Shown: piece by piece, positions 36,866 through 45,874 of the stretch | How the letters are laid out: each line of letters starts with the position of its first letter | Numbering within the stretch: position 1 is the stretch's first letter | Assembly: GCA_010031735.1 (NCBI GenBank) | Contig: RGZB01000006.1 | Location: 1 to 62,220 of the forward strand | Direction of reading: 5' to 3' | DNA from: Pseudomonadota bacterium | GTDB lineage: Bacteria; Pseudomonadota; Alphaproteobacteria; Rickettsiales; RGZB01 | DNA: 62,220 nucleotides | Notes under the pieces: generated by a model | The model's input: the letters and a program-made list of their open reading frames with translations, nothing else | Database searches by the model: none | Told to the model about the DNA's origin: nothing | Program-made: the position numbers and the translations under genes

Positions 36866-37432
36866 ATGCGCTGTAACTACACCAAAGCATTCCTGACGAG
36901 CCTTCTTCTCAGCATTTATGCTTATGCGTGTGGTTATGTCGTGTGGGCCGTGTGGTTCCATAAAACGCTGGTGCCACTGGTCGGCATGTACCGCGATATG
37001 GCGACGCCGGAGTGGATGTATGGCCTGCCGCTCGGTTATCTCGTCATCGGCTTCACCTATAGTTTAGCATTCTGCGTCTTCGGCAAGCATATGTGCTGTG
37101 AATGCAAGACGCTGCGTGGCCTGAAATTCGGCGCGGTGTTCTTCCTCGTCTGTGCGCTGCCGGGGGCGATCTTCTCGTATGCGCTCTATCCCGTTCCGTT
37201 CGATATCGCGCTTGCGCACATAACGCAAGGTGCACTCATCTATCTCGGCGGCGGTGTGATCTTATCGCGCCTTGCTTCCGCTTCTTGCGATAGGGCAGAA
37301 GGCTGCGACATGCCGGAAATGTGCGATGCACCGGTGCCGGCCGAAAAAGCCGTCGTGAAGCCTGCCGCGAAGAAGGCGCCAGCTAAAAAAGCAGCACCGA
37401 AAAAATCCACCGCACGTAAAAAATCCAAATAA
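36866..37432 (+). CDS. Uncharacterised membrane protein in the oxidase operon
   Basis: The protein has 188 residues. Four transmembrane helices (~10-28, 52-72, 88-106, 114-132) are followed by a Cys-bearing stretch (SCDRAEGCDMPEMCD) and a strongly basic tail of repeated KKAPAKK / AAPKK units resembling histone-H1-like tails. A second Cys pair, MCCECK, lies in the loop after helix 2. It begins 2 bases after ctaD and ends 4 bases before ctaB, so it is a fixed member of the operon. I do not recognise it as a standard oxidase or assembly gene. A copper-handling or assembly role is suggested only by the Cys residues and the context. Confidence 0.65.
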   Translation: MRCNYTKAFLTSLLLSIYAYACGYVVWAVWFHKTLVPLVGMYRDMATPEWMYGLPLGYLVIGFTYSLAFCVFGKHMCCECKTLRGLKFGAVFFLVCALPGAIFSYALYPVPFDIALAHITQGALIYLGGGVILSRLASASCDRAEGCDMPEMCDAPVPAEKAVVKPAAKKAPAKKAAPKKSTARKKSK

Positions 37433-37436
37433 CCGT

Positions 37437-38333
37437 ATGGCGAAAGCTATCCCACAGCCGTCCTCGCAGGTGAAGGACTATATCGAGCTTTTGAAGCCGG
37501 GCGTGATGGGGCTTGTCGTCTTCACCGGCATCACGGGTTTAGTCATCGCACCGGGGCATCTGCATCCGTTCATTTCTGCTATTGCGATTCTCTGCATCGC
37601 CGTTGGCTCGGGCGCGGCGGGCGCGATCAACATGTGGTACGAGCGCGATATCGATGCGGTGATGAAACGTACGAAGAACCGTCCACTGCCCACGAACCGC
37701 CTGCTCTCCTCCCACGCGATCGAATTCGCATCGGTGCTTGCGGCCTCTTCGGTGATCATGATGGCAGTGGCGGTCAACCTGGTGGCTGCCGCACTACTGC
37801 TCGTCGCGATATTATTCTATGTCTTCATCTATACGATCTGGCTGAAACCGATCACCCCCCAGAATATCGTGATCGGCGGTGCCGCGGGTGCGTTCCCGCC
37901 GGTCATCGGCTGGGCCGCGGTGACGGGCAATGTCTCGATCGAGCCGATCTTGCTCTTCCTCATTACCTTCATGTGGACCCCGCCGCATTTCTGGGCACTC
38001 GCGCTCTACCGTTCGGATGATTATACGAAAGCCGGCATCCCGATGCTCCCGGTGGTCGCAGGCCAGGCAAAAACCCGCGTGCATATTCTGGTGTACACCC
38101 TCCTGCTGCTGCCAGTCTCGCTTCTGCCTTACTTCAATGGTATGGCAGGAACACTGTATGCAGTCGGAACCCTGCTCCTTGGCCTTGGTTTTTTATACCA
38201 TGCGGTACGTGTCTACCGTTCGGATGATGCAAAAATCGCGATGAAGATGTTCGGATATTCTATCTTTTATCTTTTTATTGTGTATTCATTGCTCATCATC
38301 GAAACCTTGGTGAGGATCTATGCCCAGCCATAA
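37437..38333 (+). CDS. ctaB: Protoheme IX farnesyltransferase (heme O synthase)
   Basis: The protein has 298 residues. It is a polytopic UbiA-superfamily enzyme adding farnesyl to heme b to give heme O, the precursor of heme A. Motifs are the Asp-rich NMWYERDIDAVMKRTKNRPL and PTNRL, the second motif YRSDDYTKAGIPMLPVVAG, and ITFMWTPPHFWALALYRSDD. It overlaps the following small coxF-like gene by 14 bases. Confidence 0.96.
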   Translation: MAKAIPQPSSQVKDYIELLKPGVMGLVVFTGITGLVIAPGHLHPFISAIAILCIAVGSGAAGAINMWYERDIDAVMKRTKNRPLPTNRLLSSHAIEFASVLAASSVIMMAVAVNLVAAALLLVAILFYVFIYTIWLKPITPQNIVIGGAAGAFPPVIGWAAVTGNVSIEPILLFLITFMWTPPHFWALALYRSDDYTKAGIPMLPVVAGQAKTRVHILVYTLLLLPVSLLPYFNGMAGTLYAVGTLLLGLGFLYHAVRVYRSDDAKIAMKMFGYSIFYLFIVYSLLIIETLVRIYAQP

Positions 38334-38442
38334 ACGCCATACAGACCAAAAACAGAAGAACCTTGCGCTACTCGCCGTACTGCTGGTCGTGATCGCGGTA
38401 TTATTTACCGTGACGCTCCTGCGGTTCAACGTCGTGAGCTAG
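38320..38442 (+). CDS. CoxF-like small membrane protein
   Basis: The protein has 40 residues: a basic N-terminus (MPSHKRHTDQKQKN) and one transmembrane helix (LALLAVLLVVIAVLFTVTLL), ending RFNVVS. This matches the small CoxF-type protein encoded between ctaB and ctaG in many alphaproteobacteria ('hydrophobic core-VLF.VT..R'). It starts inside the end of ctaB (14-base overlap, GAGG eight bases upstream). Its stop is 2 bases before the ctaG start. Its length is usual for this family. It probably assists oxidase assembly or stability. Confidence 0.75.
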   Translation: MPSHKRHTDQKQKNLALLAVLLVVIAVLFTVTLLRFNVVS

Positions 38443-38444
38443 GG

Positions 38445-39032
38445 ATGCCAAAAGCATCTCCTAAAAAACCCGTTCGGAAGAAAGCGACACCGACACCGCC
38501 GCCGCGTGACATGAAGCGCATCACGACCCTCAGCATGGTCTCGCTCGTGATCGGCATGTTCTGCATGGCGTACGCTGCCGTGCCGCTTTACAGCCTCTTC
38601 TGCAAAGTGACCGGCTTTGCCGGAACGCCGAAAGTGGGCGTCACCCAGTTGCCAACACAAATTCTGAACCGTGTCGTTACGGTACGTTTCAACACGGATG
38701 TAGACCCGAACCTGCAATGGGTGTTCAAACCGGAGCAGAAGAACATCAAGATCCGCGTCGGCGAACAGCGCCTGATCTTCTTCTCCGCGGAGAATATCTC
38801 GGGGATCGACGAGACCGGCATCTCCGCCTATAACGTCACGCCGGAGCAGATGGGCAAGTATATAAACAAAGTGAAATGCTTCTGTTTCGAGAAGCAAAAA
38901 CTGAAGGCGGGGGAGAAAATGATCTTCCCGGTGTCGTTTTTTATCGACCCTGCGATGGCAAAAGACAAAAATGTGGATGACGTTCAAACAATTACCTTGT
39001 CATATACATTTTTTAAGGTAAAAGGTTCTTAA
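38445..39032 (+). CDS. ctaG: Cytochrome c oxidase assembly protein CtaG (Cox11)
   Basis: The protein has 195 residues. After one N-terminal transmembrane helix the Cox11 domain begins PLYSLFCKVTGFAGTPKVG. The copper-binding CFCFEKQKL is present, as is a C-terminal IDPAMAKDKNVDDVQTITLS. It delivers copper to CuB of subunit I in the periplasm. It lies between coxF and ctaE in the operon. The first ~25 residues are Lys/Pro-rich. Confidence 0.95.
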   Translation: MPKASPKKPVRKKATPTPPPRDMKRITTLSMVSLVIGMFCMAYAAVPLYSLFCKVTGFAGTPKVGVTQLPTQILNRVVTVRFNTDVDPNLQWVFKPEQKNIKIRVGEQRLIFFSAENISGIDETGISAYNVTPEQMGKYINKVKCFCFEKQKLKAGEKMIFPVSFFIDPAMAKDKNVDDVQTITLSYTFFKVKGS

Positions 39033-39064
39033 GTTAACATCCGCCCAAGCGTTTGAGGTTATTC

Positions 39065-39886
39065 ATGTCTGCACAGAAACATCACGATTACCATCTGGTT
39101 GACCCGAGTCCGTGGCCTTTAGTTGCTGCACTCGCGATGCTCATGCTGCCGACTGGCACGGTGTTTGCCATCCACGGTAAACATGCAGGTATCCCGTTTG
39201 CGATCGCAGGTCTATCACTCGTACTTTTCGTGATGTTCGTCTGGTGGCGCGATGTGGTGCGCGAAGGTGCTAAACGCCCGAGCGATCACACCTCGATCGT
39301 GCAACACGGCCTCCGCCTCGGTATGGCGCTTTTCATTGCATCCGAAGTCATGTTCTTCTTCGGCTTCTTCTGGTCGTTCTTCCACTCTTCACTCACCCCA
39401 CGCCCCATTCTTGAAGGTCTGTGGCCGATCGCAGAAGGCATCTGGCCGCCCAAAGGCGTCAAAACCTTCGACGCGTTCGACCTGCCGTTCATGAACACGC
39501 TGATCCTCCTGCTCTCCGGCACGACCGTGACCTGGGCACACTTCGCACTGCTGCACAAGAACCAAAAGGAACTGATCCAGGCACTCACCATCACGGTGCT
39601 GCTAGGCATGACTTTCACCCTGCTGCAAGCAACCGAATACCACCACGCGCCGTTTGCGTTCAAAGATGGTATCTATAGCTCGAACTTCTTCATGGCGACC
39701 GGTTTCCACGGCCTGCACGTGATCATCGGCACCATCTTCCTGACCATCTGCTTACTGCGTGCGCGCCGTGGACAGCTCTCCCCCGACCATCATCTTGGCT
39801 TCGAATTCGCTGCCTGGTACTGGCACTTCGTTGACGTGGTGTGGTTATTCCTCTTCATTTTCGTCTACTGGTGGGGTGGCGCATAA
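39065..39886 (+). CDS. ctaE: Cytochrome c oxidase subunit III
   Basis: About 273 residues from the ATG at 39065, preceded by GAGG. The family N-terminus HHDYHLVDPSPWPLVAALAM is present, with seven membrane helices and GMALFIASEVMFFFGFFWSF and YWHFVDVVWLFLFIFVYWWG as conserved helices. It stabilises the proton-pumping core and binds lipids. The next gene begins 17 bases later. Confidence 0.96.
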   Translation: MSAQKHHDYHLVDPSPWPLVAALAMLMLPTGTVFAIHGKHAGIPFAIAGLSLVLFVMFVWWRDVVREGAKRPSDHTSIVQHGLRLGMALFIASEVMFFFGFFWSFFHSSLTPRPILEGLWPIAEGIWPPKGVKTFDAFDLPFMNTLILLLSGTTVTWAHFALLHKNQKELIQALTITVLLGMTFTLLQATEYHHAPFAFKDGIYSSNFFMATGFHGLHVIIGTIFLTICLLRARRGQLSPDHHLGFEFAAWYWHFVDVVWLFLFIFVYWWGGA

Positions 39887-39903
39887 AAACGCCATTCTGA
39901 TCT

Positions 39904-40395
39904 GTGACAAAAAAGAAGGGCGCTCAAAGCAAGCCTAAATCCCCTGCCAAAAAGGTGAAGGTAGTTGCGGCTCCTAGACGGCAAGTCAGCGTGTGGGAGG
40001 CGGTCAAAACCGGCCTGGCGCTGCGTTGCCCAAGATGCAATAAAGGCGATATTTATCAATCTGTTATGCATGTTCATGCCACCTGCCCTGTGTGCGACTT
40101 CCCGATCGGGAGCCACGATGCGGCAGACGGCCCTGCCTATGTCGGTATCTTCGTGGTCGGTACGTTCGCGACCTTGCTCGCTGTAGCATTGGAGCTATGG
40201 TTCGAAGCCCCAATGTGGCTGCAAATCGCCATTATCATACCTTTCACCTTGATTGGTTCGCTGGTTAATATTATTCTCCTCAAATCGGTGTTTATTGCTC
40301 TGCAATACCGCCATAACCTAGGAGGATGGAATGACAGCGATATCCCTTCCAAGCCTGTCGCAGCTCAATCACGCCGCGTTCGGGAAAAAGAATAA
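39904..40395 (+). CDS. DUF983 family membrane protein
   Basis: The protein has 163 residues with a GTG start. The N-terminus is Lys/Pro-rich. A zinc-ribbon-like pair of motifs (RCPRCNKGDIY, TCPVCDFPIG) is followed by two transmembrane helices and GRWN-like LGGWND. DUF983 genes are regularly found between ctaE and surf1 in alphaproteobacteria, and their exact role is unknown. The last 65 bases overlap surf1, whose ribosome-binding site AGGAGG is inside this gene. Confidence 0.88.
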   Translation: MTKKKGAQSKPKSPAKKVKVVAAPRRQVSVWEAVKTGLALRCPRCNKGDIYQSVMHVHATCPVCDFPIGSHDAADGPAYVGIFVVGTFATLLAVALELWFEAPMWLQIAIIIPFTLIGSLVNIILLKSVFIALQYRHNLGGWNDSDIPSKPVAAQSRRVREKE

Positions 40396-41089
40396 ATGGT
40401 TCACGGTATTCTGCCTGCTCAGCGTGATCGGCCTGATCTCGCTCGGTTTCTGGCAATTGAAGCGCTTAGAGTGGAAAAACGGTATCACGGCGCAGATCGA
40501 ACGCAGCAAGCAAGAAAAGAACAACTATCTCGCCTCTTCCAACCAACGCACCCCGGAATATACGTTCGTCACCGCTTTCGGTACGTTCGAACCGTATGAG
40601 GAAGTGCTGATCCAAGCACGCTTCTTCAAAGGTGCCAAAGGGTATGAACTCGTCACCCCTATGGTGCAGCAGAACGGTACCGTGCTATTGGTCAACCGCG
40701 GCTGGATACCAGAAGACAAGAAGAATGAGTATTTCCGCAAGCAACCGATATCGCAAGCGATCATCACGGGCTACGTCTCTTATAACAATCACCCACGTGC
40801 CTGGTATATGCCGGATAACAAACCGGAAAACGATATGTGGCTCTATCCGAATGCGGATGAGATCGTGGCTTACTTCAAGAAAAAGAATCCGCGCTATGTG
40901 TATTATCCGTTCATCTTGAACCTGACAGCGCCGGATATGATCAGCAACATCACGTTCAAATACCCGATGCCGATGTCAGAGAACATCAAACTCAGGAATG
41001 ACCATCTGCAATATGCGATCACTTGGTTCGCCCTCGCGTTCGTCGTGGTGGTGATGTACGGTTTCTATATCCGCAAATCGGTTGAATAA
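40331..41089 (+). CDS. surf1: SURF1 family cytochrome oxidase assembly protein
   Basis: The protein has 252 residues. The N-terminal helix with LISLGFWQLKRLEWK and the C-terminal helix flank a periplasmic domain containing LLVNRGWIPEDKK and the later NHLQYAITWFALAF-type ending (NDHLQYAITWFALAFVVVVM). Surf1 aids heme a insertion into subunit I. The start is supported by AGGAGG at 40320. It is the last clear oxidase gene; the M32 peptidase begins 5 bases later and is probably co-transcribed. Confidence 0.94.
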   Translation: MTAISLPSLSQLNHAAFGKKNKWFTVFCLLSVIGLISLGFWQLKRLEWKNGITAQIERSKQEKNNYLASSNQRTPEYTFVTAFGTFEPYEEVLIQARFFKGAKGYELVTPMVQQNGTVLLVNRGWIPEDKKNEYFRKQPISQAIITGYVSYNNHPRAWYMPDNKPENDMWLYPNADEIVAYFKKKNPRYVYYPFILNLTAPDMISNITFKYPMPMSENIKLRNDHLQYAITWFALAFVVVVMYGFYIRKSVE

Positions 41090-41094
41090 GCTTC

Positions 41095-42585
41095 ATGCGA
41101 TCGTATCTGCTGCTCGAGAAAATATTCTCGAAGATCTACTATCTTGATTCGGCAGCGGCGATCCTGCACTGGGACGCAGCGACGGTGATGCCAAGCGGCT
41201 CCTCGGAAGCACGCGGCGAACAACTCGCCACACTCTCCGGCCTTCGTCATGAGATGATCACCGACATCAAAGTGCGTGAACTCTTAGCCCAAGCAGAGAT
41301 CGACCAGAAGTTATTGAACGCATGGCAGCTTGCGAACCTGAAGCTCATGCGCCGCCGCTTCCTGCATGCGAACTGCATCCCTGAAGCATTGGTGAAAGAG
41401 CTCTCCACCGCCGGCACCAAATGCGAGATGGTCTGGCGCGATACGAAGAAGACAAATAATTTCAGCGCGTATGTTCCGCACCAGCAGAAGGTACTCGACC
41501 TCGTCCGACAGGTGGCAGCGCTCAAAGCTGAATCGTTCGGGGTGAGTCGCTACGATGCCTTGCTCGATAGCTACGACCCCGGCAAGAAATCGGCAGAGAT
41601 CGACCGCGTGTTCGCGGATCTCAAAACCTTCCTGCCCACCTTCACCCAGAAAGTGCTCGCGAAACAGAAGAAGCTACCAAAGCCGATACTCGCGAAAGGT
41701 CCCTTCCCTGCGTCCAAGCAAAAGAAACTGGGTGAGCACTTCATGAAGGCGATCGGGTTCGATTTCGAGCGCGGTAGGCTCGATATCAGTGCGCACCCCT
41801 TCTGCGGCGGTGTCCCGGGCGATGTGCGCATCACCACGCGCTACGACACCTCGGATTTCACTTCGAGCCTGATGGGCGTGCTGCACGAGACCGGCCACGC
41901 GCTCTATGAATCCAACCTTCCGGAAGAGTGGCGCGGCCAACCGGTGGGTGATGCACAGGGCATGACACTCCATGAAAGCCAGTCGCTCTTGATCGAGATG
42001 CAGGTATGCCGGAGTTCCGAATTCCTTGAGTATGCCACCCCCATCATCGCCAAGAATTTCGCAGGCAAAGGTGCAGCGTGGACATTCGACAATCTGAAGC
42101 GCCTTTATAACCATGTCGAAGCGGGTTATATCCGTGTGGATGCGGATGAGGTGACCTATCCTTCGCACGTCATCCTGCGCTACGAGATCGAGCAGAAACT
42201 GATCAATGGCGACATGGATATCGCCGATGTGCCGTCGGCGTGGAATAAAGGCATGAACGACTTGCTCGGTGTCAAAGTACCGGATTACGCACGCGGTTGT
42301 ATGCAGGATATCCACTGGACGGATGGCTCATTCGGCTATTTCCCGACCTATACACTGGGAGCGATGGCAGCAGCCCAGTTCTTCCATGCGGCGAAGAAAC
42401 AGAACCCCGATATCCAGAAGGGCATCAAAAAGGGCGATTTCAAGCCGTTAACCGAGTGGCTGAAGGTTAATATCCACCGGAATGGCTCTAGACTCACGGC
42501 GGACGAACTGCTAAAAGAAGTCACCGGTGAGGCGCTCAATCCGGAGATCTATAAAGCTCACCTCAAAAACCGCTATCTAGCTTAA
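41095..42585 (+). CDS. M32 family carboxypeptidase (carboxypeptidase Taq)
   Basis: The protein has 496 residues, the usual family length. The zinc-binding HETGH is at 264-268 within LMGVLHETGHALYESNLPEE. Family landmarks are CGGVPGDVRITTRY, GMTLHESQSLLIEM, RVDADEVTYPSHVILRYEIE and DIHWTDGSFGYFPTYTLG. It is a cytoplasmic metallocarboxypeptidase that trims peptides from the C-terminus. It sits between surf1 and thrC with tiny gaps (5 and 7 bases). Confidence 0.95.
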   Translation: MRSYLLLEKIFSKIYYLDSAAAILHWDAATVMPSGSSEARGEQLATLSGLRHEMITDIKVRELLAQAEIDQKLLNAWQLANLKLMRRRFLHANCIPEALVKELSTAGTKCEMVWRDTKKTNNFSAYVPHQQKVLDLVRQVAALKAESFGVSRYDALLDSYDPGKKSAEIDRVFADLKTFLPTFTQKVLAKQKKLPKPILAKGPFPASKQKKLGEHFMKAIGFDFERGRLDISAHPFCGGVPGDVRITTRYDTSDFTSSLMGVLHETGHALYESNLPEEWRGQPVGDAQGMTLHESQSLLIEMQVCRSSEFLEYATPIIAKNFAGKGAAWTFDNLKRLYNHVEAGYIRVDADEVTYPSHVILRYEIEQKLINGDMDIADVPSAWNKGMNDLLGVKVPDYARGCMQDIHWTDGSFGYFPTYTLGAMAAAQFFHAAKKQNPDIQKGIKKGDFKPLTEWLKVNIHRNGSRLTADELLKEVTGEALNPEIYKAHLKNRYLA

Positions 42586-42592
42586 AGGTACC

Positions 42593-43981
42593 ATGAAGTA
42601 CGTCAGTACGCGCGGCAACTCGCCCGCTATCACATTCGATGCCGTCATCACCAGCGGGCTTGCCCCGGATGGCGGTCTCTATATGCCGACGGAAATACCG
42701 AAATACCCACTTGCGACCATCAAGGGCTGGAAAGGTCTTTCTTATACCGAGCTCGCGTTCCAGATCATCAAGCCCTTCACCGGCGGATACCTAAGCGATG
42801 CCGACCTGAAAGCCGTCATCGAGAAAAGCTACACCGGTTTCGACGACCCCAAGATCGCGCCCTTGAAGAAGCTCGGTAAGGACGAATACCTGCTCGAGTT
42901 GTTCCATGGCCCGACGCTGGCGTTCAAGGATTTCGCGCTCCAGATGCTCGGCAACCTGCTCGATTACAAGCTCACACGTGAGAATGAACATGTAACGATC
43001 ATCGGCGCCACTTCCGGCGATACAGGTTCGGCCGCGATCGAAGGCTGCCGCAAATCCGACCGCGTGAAGATCTTCATGTTGCATCCGAACAACCGCACGA
43101 GCCCGATCCAGCGCCGCCAGATGACGACGATCGATAGCCCGAACGTCTACAACATCGCACTCGAAGGAACATTCGACGATTGCCAGGATATGGTGAAAGA
43201 GATGTTCAATAAGCCGGCCTTCGCAGGCGGCAAACATCTGATGGCGGTGAACTCCATCAACTGGATCCGCATCATGGCGCAGATCGTGTATTACTTCTAC
43301 GCATACCTGCAACTCGAGCCACTGCCGAAATCCGTCGCCTTCTCGGTACCGACCGGCAATTTCGGCGATATCTTCGCCGGCTATGTCGCCTATAAGATGG
43401 GACTGCCGATCAACCGCCTGATCGTGGCGACCAATGCAAACGACATCCTGCACCGCTTCTTTGCCAAGAACGATTACAGCAAGGGCACGGTGAAGCCGTC
43501 GCTCTCACCCAGTATGGATATCCAGGTCTCGAGCAATTTCGAACGCCTGCTCTATGATCTCCATAGCAGCAATGGCAAAGCGGTTGCGAAGCTGATGGAT
43601 GGTTTCAAGAAAACCAACAAGCTCTCGGTCGACCCGACGGTGCTGACGCTCGCGCGCAGCATCTTCACCAGCTATAGCTGCGACGATGCCCAAACCGTCA
43701 AAACCATTAAAGCCGTACACACCGAGTGCAACGAGATCATCTGCCCGCACACCGCCGCAGGCGTTGCTGCCGCGAACGGCACCGCACATGATAAAAACTC
43801 CCCCACGATCGTGCTCGCCACCGCACATCCGGCGAAATTCATCGAATCCATGCTGAAAGCCGACGTACCGATCGTAAAACTACCCGAAAAACTGAAAGGC
43901 ATCGAAGATAAGCCGGAACGCTTCGAAGTGATGCCGAACGATTTCTATACCGTCACCGAATATATCAACAAGAACCTGTAG
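42593..43981 (+). CDS. thrC: Threonine synthase
   Basis: The protein has 462 residues. It is a PLP enzyme converting O-phosphohomoserine to threonine. MKYVSTRGNSPAITFDAVIT, then GLAPDGGLYMP, opens the protein. The PLP lysine is in FHGPTLAFKDFALQMLG, GATSGDTGSAAIEGCR binds the phosphate, and VPTGNFGDIFAGYVA follows. Length and N-terminus match the long proteobacterial type. The M16 peptidase gene starts 5 bases downstream, the usual alphaproteobacterial neighbourhood. Confidence 0.97.
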   Translation: MKYVSTRGNSPAITFDAVITSGLAPDGGLYMPTEIPKYPLATIKGWKGLSYTELAFQIIKPFTGGYLSDADLKAVIEKSYTGFDDPKIAPLKKLGKDEYLLELFHGPTLAFKDFALQMLGNLLDYKLTRENEHVTIIGATSGDTGSAAIEGCRKSDRVKIFMLHPNNRTSPIQRRQMTTIDSPNVYNIALEGTFDDCQDMVKEMFNKPAFAGGKHLMAVNSINWIRIMAQIVYYFYAYLQLEPLPKSVAFSVPTGNFGDIFAGYVAYKMGLPINRLIVATNANDILHRFFAKNDYSKGTVKPSLSPSMDIQVSSNFERLLYDLHSSNGKAVAKLMDGFKKTNKLSVDPTVLTLARSIFTSYSCDDAQTVKTIKAVHTECNEIICPHTAAGVAAANGTAHDKNSPTIVLATAHPAKFIESMLKADVPIVKLPEKLKGIEDKPERFEVMPNDFYTVTEYINKNL

Positions 43982-43986
43982 GCCTT

Positions 43987-45246
43987 ATGAAAAGCACTGT
44001 CTCCACACTGCCGAATGGCCTTACGGTCGCTACCATCACCATGCCGAAGGTGGAAACCATTTCCACACGCGTATGGGTGAATACCGGCACGCGGAACGAA
44101 CTGCCGCACGAAAACGGTATCTCGCACTTCCTGGAACACATGCTGTTCAAAGGCACGAAAAAGCGCTCGGCGCAAAAACTCGCAGAAGAAATCGATGCGG
44201 TGGGCGGCTATATCAACGCTTACACTTCGCGCGAGCAAACCGTGTATTACACCAAGCTGCTCAAGCACGATGCGGAACTTGGTTTTGATATTCTGTCGGA
44301 CATGGTGTTCCACTCCTCGATGGATAAGACCGAACTGAAACGCGAAGTGGGTGTCGTCATCCAAGAGATCGGCCAGAGTTTCGATACGCCGGACGATATC
44401 ATCTACGATTTCCACCAGGAGCAGGCGTACCCCGATCAGCCGATGGGCCGCCCTGTGCTCGGCACCAAGGAAATCATCAGCAAGATGAAACCCGATAAAC
44501 TCTTCGATTATATGGAGCGCCATTACCAGCCTTCCCGCATGATCTTATCCGTTGCAGGCAATATCACCCACAAAGAGGTGATGGATCACGCACACAAGTA
44601 TTTCAACGTGCGCCGCAAAGCGAAACATACGCTCAAGGAAATCTCCGAATACCAAGGCGGTATGCATAAAACCCCGCGTGATCTTGAGCAACTCCACCTG
44701 CTGCTCGGCTTCGAGGGTGTGAACTACCATTCCGATGATGCGTATGCGGCCCATCTGCTGACCGGTATTCTGGGCGGCGGCATGTCTTCGCGCCTTTTCC
44801 AGGAAGTACGTGAGAAGCGCGGACTTGCTTACAGCGTGATGTGCTACAACACGACGTATGCCGATAGCGGCATGGTGAATGTGTATGCCGGCACCTCAGG
44901 TAATAAAGCGGTCGAGCTTCTGAAAGTGATCACGGACGAACTGAACCAAGCCACGAAAAAAATCGTGAAGGCTGACCTGGATCGCGCCAAAGCACAAGCA
45001 CGCGCAGGACTGCTGATGGAACAGGAAAGCTCCTCCGCCCTCTCGGAAGAACTCGCCCGCCACTTAAGCATCTACGGCCGCCACATCCCGAACACGGAAA
45101 TCCTGAAGAAGATCGACGCCGTGACGCAAGCCGACGTGAAGAAAGTCGCGAAAAAGATTTTCCACAGCGGAAAACCCACGCTCACGGTTCTGGGGGATGT
45201 AAAAAAAGTACCGGCGTTCTCTAAAGTCGAAGCGATGTTGGGCTAG
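43987..45246 (+). CDS. M16 family zinc peptidase (processing-peptidase-like)
   Basis: The protein has 419 residues. The inverted zinc motif HFLEH (residues 47-51) lies in NGISHFLEHMLFKGTKKRS, with YINAYTSREQTVYYTKLLK and the C-terminal LLGFEGVNYHSDDAYAAHLL, GGGMSSRLFQEVREKRGLAY. Sequence and size are those of bacterial homologues of mitochondrial processing peptidase. It probably degrades short peptides. It is the last gene of the long plus-strand operon and convergent with yqgE, 10 bases away. Confidence 0.95.
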   Translation: MKSTVSTLPNGLTVATITMPKVETISTRVWVNTGTRNELPHENGISHFLEHMLFKGTKKRSAQKLAEEIDAVGGYINAYTSREQTVYYTKLLKHDAELGFDILSDMVFHSSMDKTELKREVGVVIQEIGQSFDTPDDIIYDFHQEQAYPDQPMGRPVLGTKEIISKMKPDKLFDYMERHYQPSRMILSVAGNITHKEVMDHAHKYFNVRRKAKHTLKEISEYQGGMHKTPRDLEQLHLLLGFEGVNYHSDDAYAAHLLTGILGGGMSSRLFQEVREKRGLAYSVMCYNTTYADSGMVNVYAGTSGNKAVELLKVITDELNQATKKIVKADLDRAKAQARAGLLMEQESSSALSEELARHLSIYGRHIPNTEILKKIDAVTQADVKKVAKKIFHSGKPTLTVLGDVKKVPAFSKVEAMLG

Positions 45247-45256
45247 ACTGGCGAGT

Positions 45257-45832
45257 CTAGGCGTGACCGGCCTGGTCCGAGAATTTCAGTAGATCGACAC
45301 CGACGCTTTTTGCCGCTTTTTGCCACTTCACCTCGTTCTTACTGTCGAAGATGATCTCCGTACTCGCAGGCACGGAAAGCCAACTATTGGCTTCGATCTC
45401 GCGTTCGAGCTGATTCGCCGTCCAGCCGGAATAACCGAGTGCAAGCAGGTGTTTTTTCGGGCCCGTGCCCTCCACGATATCGCGCAGGATATCGATGCTG
45501 GAGGTAAGCGCGATATCCTCGTTCATCGCGAACGTATCTTCGCTTTGATAATCGGTGGAATGCAACACAAAGCCGCGCACCATATCCACGGGGCCGCCGA
45601 AATGCACGGCCATCTTCTTGCGCTTCTGTGTCGGGATACGGAATTGCTTCAGCACTTTCTCGGCATCCGGTATATCAAGCGTTTGGTTGATGATAAGACC
45701 CATCGCACCCGTTGCATCATGGCTGCAGAGATAGACCACCGTTTTCGAAAAGCACGATTCCTGCAAGGTCGGGGTCGCAATCAGGAATTGCCCCTCGAGA
45801 TAGCCTTTGGATGATTTCTTGATCGTTGCCAT
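45257..45832 (-). CDS. YqgE/AlgH family protein
   Basis: The protein has 191 residues. The family pattern is clear: GYLEGQFLIATPTLQESCFS, KTVVYLCSHDATGAMGLIIN, HFGGPVDMVRGFVLH and LALGYSGWTANQLEREIEAN. The fold is known, but the biochemical role in proteobacteria is unsettled; links to alginate regulation gave the older name AlgH. It is monocistronic here. Confidence 0.93.
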   Translation of the reverse strand: MATIKKSSKGYLEGQFLIATPTLQESCFSKTVVYLCSHDATGAMGLIINQTLDIPDAEKVLKQFRIPTQKRKKMAVHFGGPVDMVRGFVLHSTDYQSEDTFAMNEDIALTSSIDILRDIVEGTGPKKHLLALGYSGWTANQLEREIEANSWLSVPASTEIIFDSKNEVKWQKAAKSVGVDLLKFSDQAGHA

Positions 45833-45874
45833 AACCCCATCATAGCAGGAAAATCCCAGATGGCAAAAGACCGC

